Assembly (NCBI GenBank): GCA_049516635.1
Contig: JBEKSX010000121.1
Coordinates: 1 to 5,842, forward strand
Direction of reading: 5' to 3'
Source of the DNA: JBEKSX01 sp049516635
GTDB lineage: Bacteria; Bacteroidota; Ignavibacteria; Tepidaquicellales; OLB5
Length of the DNA: 5,842 nucleotides
Made by a program: the position numbers and the translations under genes. Under the pieces are notes generated by a model that ran no database searches, was not told the origin of the DNA, and saw nothing but the letters and a program-made list of their open reading frames with translations. Below are positions 5,085-5,842 of the stretch, piece after piece; position 1 is the stretch's first letter, and every line of letters begins with the position of its first letter.

Positions 5085-5842
5085 TTGTCTAAAAAAGAAG
5101 AAATAATATTCTTACTATTGTCCGATCTGATTTTCGTCAATCTTGCGTGGATAATTTATTACGGGATCAGGATTGAATCCGGATGGTTTCTTTATACCAG
5201 TCCGACAACTTTTTTAATACCTTCTATAGTTATATATTTTTATTGGTTGGTAGTATTTGCTCTTTCCGGACTATATGAGCATTGGTTTGTACGTTCCAGA
5301 TTTGATGAATTCACATCAATCATTAAAGCAATTTCATTGGGTTCTTTTCTTCTTTTCTTTGTAATCTTCCTTGACGATGCGGTCAATAACGCTAAGGTTA
5401 TTTCTAGATTCTTAATATTAATATACTGGGCACTAATGATTGTATTGGTAGGTTTCGGAAGGATATTAATACGCAGTTTTCAAATCAGTTTGCTTGAAAA
5501 AGGTATAGGTTTGAGAAACGCAGTAATTATAGGTACCGGACAGAGAGCTAAAGACCTTTACGGTTTGATAAATAAATTCCCTCAGCTGGGTTATAAGTTT
5601 AACGGTTTTATTGGTATAAATGGTAAAGCAGATCCTGACAGTGTGCTGGGGAATATAACAGTAATACCTGAAATTATTTCCGAAATGAATATTTCGGAAG
5701 TATTAATAGCTCTAGAAACACGTGAAAAAGATAAGTTGCTCGACATCATCAAGTTTTGTTCTCAGGAAAAAGTTAATCTAAAAATTATGCCCGATACATA
5801 TGAGATCGTCAGCGACATGGTGAAAACAAACCAGATTTACGG
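5085..5842 (+). CDS. Polyprenyl-phosphate sugar phosphotransferase, N-terminal part (cut by window end)
   Basis: This is the N-terminal half of a WbaP/WcaJ-type priming enzyme, which transfers a sugar-1-phosphate from a nucleotide sugar to undecaprenyl phosphate at the inner membrane and so starts glycan assembly. Starting at TTG 5085 the frame stays open for 252 codons to the window edge. It begins MSKKEEIIFLLLSDLIF and shows four likely membrane helices (about residues 7-27, 42-62, 81-96 and 107-125). A Rossmann-like CoA-binding_3 domain follows, with AVIIGTGQRAKDL (146-158) and GFIG near 174-177. The fifth helix and the catalytic bacterial sugar transferase domain would lie beyond the edge, so activity cannot be checked. 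An in-frame TAA at 5067-5069 and no ATG until about residue 118 make TTG 5085 the best start. It follows the GT9 gene by 31 bases. The family is confident; the sugar is unknown. Confidence 0.9.
   Translation, partial: MSKKEEIIFLLLSDLIFVNLAWIIYYGIRIESGWFLYTSPTTFLIPSIVIYFYWLVVFALSGLYEHWFVRSRFDEFTSIIKAISLGSFLLFFVIFLDDAVNNAKVISRFLILIYWALMIVLVGFGRILIRSFQISLLEKGIGLRNAVIIGTGQRAKDLYGLINKFPQLGYKFNGFIGINGKADPDSVLGNITVIPEIISEMNISEVLIALETREKDKLLDIIKFCSQEKVNLKIMPDTYEIVSDMVKTNQIY

Overview
This is an AT-rich stretch of a surface-polysaccharide or glycoconjugate biosynthesis locus. All recognisable genes are on the + strand. The low GC content, the absence of Shine-Dalgarno motifs ahead of every gene, and the form of the membrane priming transferase at the right edge suggest a member of the Bacteroidota/Chlorobiota (FCB) group, possibly an Ignavibacteria-like organism. 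That placement is inference: there is no rRNA or other marker gene in the window.

Layout. Bases 1-105 look like the last codons of an unidentified upstream gene. Bases 106-356 are AT-rich intergenic sequence with small repeats, a TATAAT box, and a Tyr-rich 47-codon reading frame whose stop overlaps the start of the next gene. Then follow five closely spaced genes: a classical GT4-family glycosyltransferase (357-1505), two tandem, mutually homologous GT4-type transferases (1521-2723 and 2737-3936), a GT9 (heptosyltransferase-like) enzyme with an unusual N-terminal four-cysteine motif (3959-5053), and the N-terminal half of a WbaP/WcaJ-type polyprenyl-phosphate sugar phosphotransferase cut by the window edge (5085 to the end). 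The gaps between these five genes are 15, 13, 22 and 31 bases, with no terminator-like hairpins, so they are probably one transcription unit.

How the genes fit together (inference from families). The priming transferase would load the first sugar-phosphate onto undecaprenyl phosphate at the inner membrane. The GT4 and GT9 enzymes would then add sugars on the cytoplasmic face. No flippase, polymerase, ligase or nucleotide-sugar synthesis gene is visible here. Donor and acceptor sugars cannot be read from the sequence.

The most notable features are the start codons (GTG, TTG, TTG, ATG, TTG, with no in-frame ATG near the start of the four non-ATG genes) and the GT9 enzyme's cysteine clusters, together with the loss of its usual donor-site Asp. 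I see no mobile element, CRISPR array, RNA gene or clearly new system; this is mainly an ordinary accessory glycan cluster.
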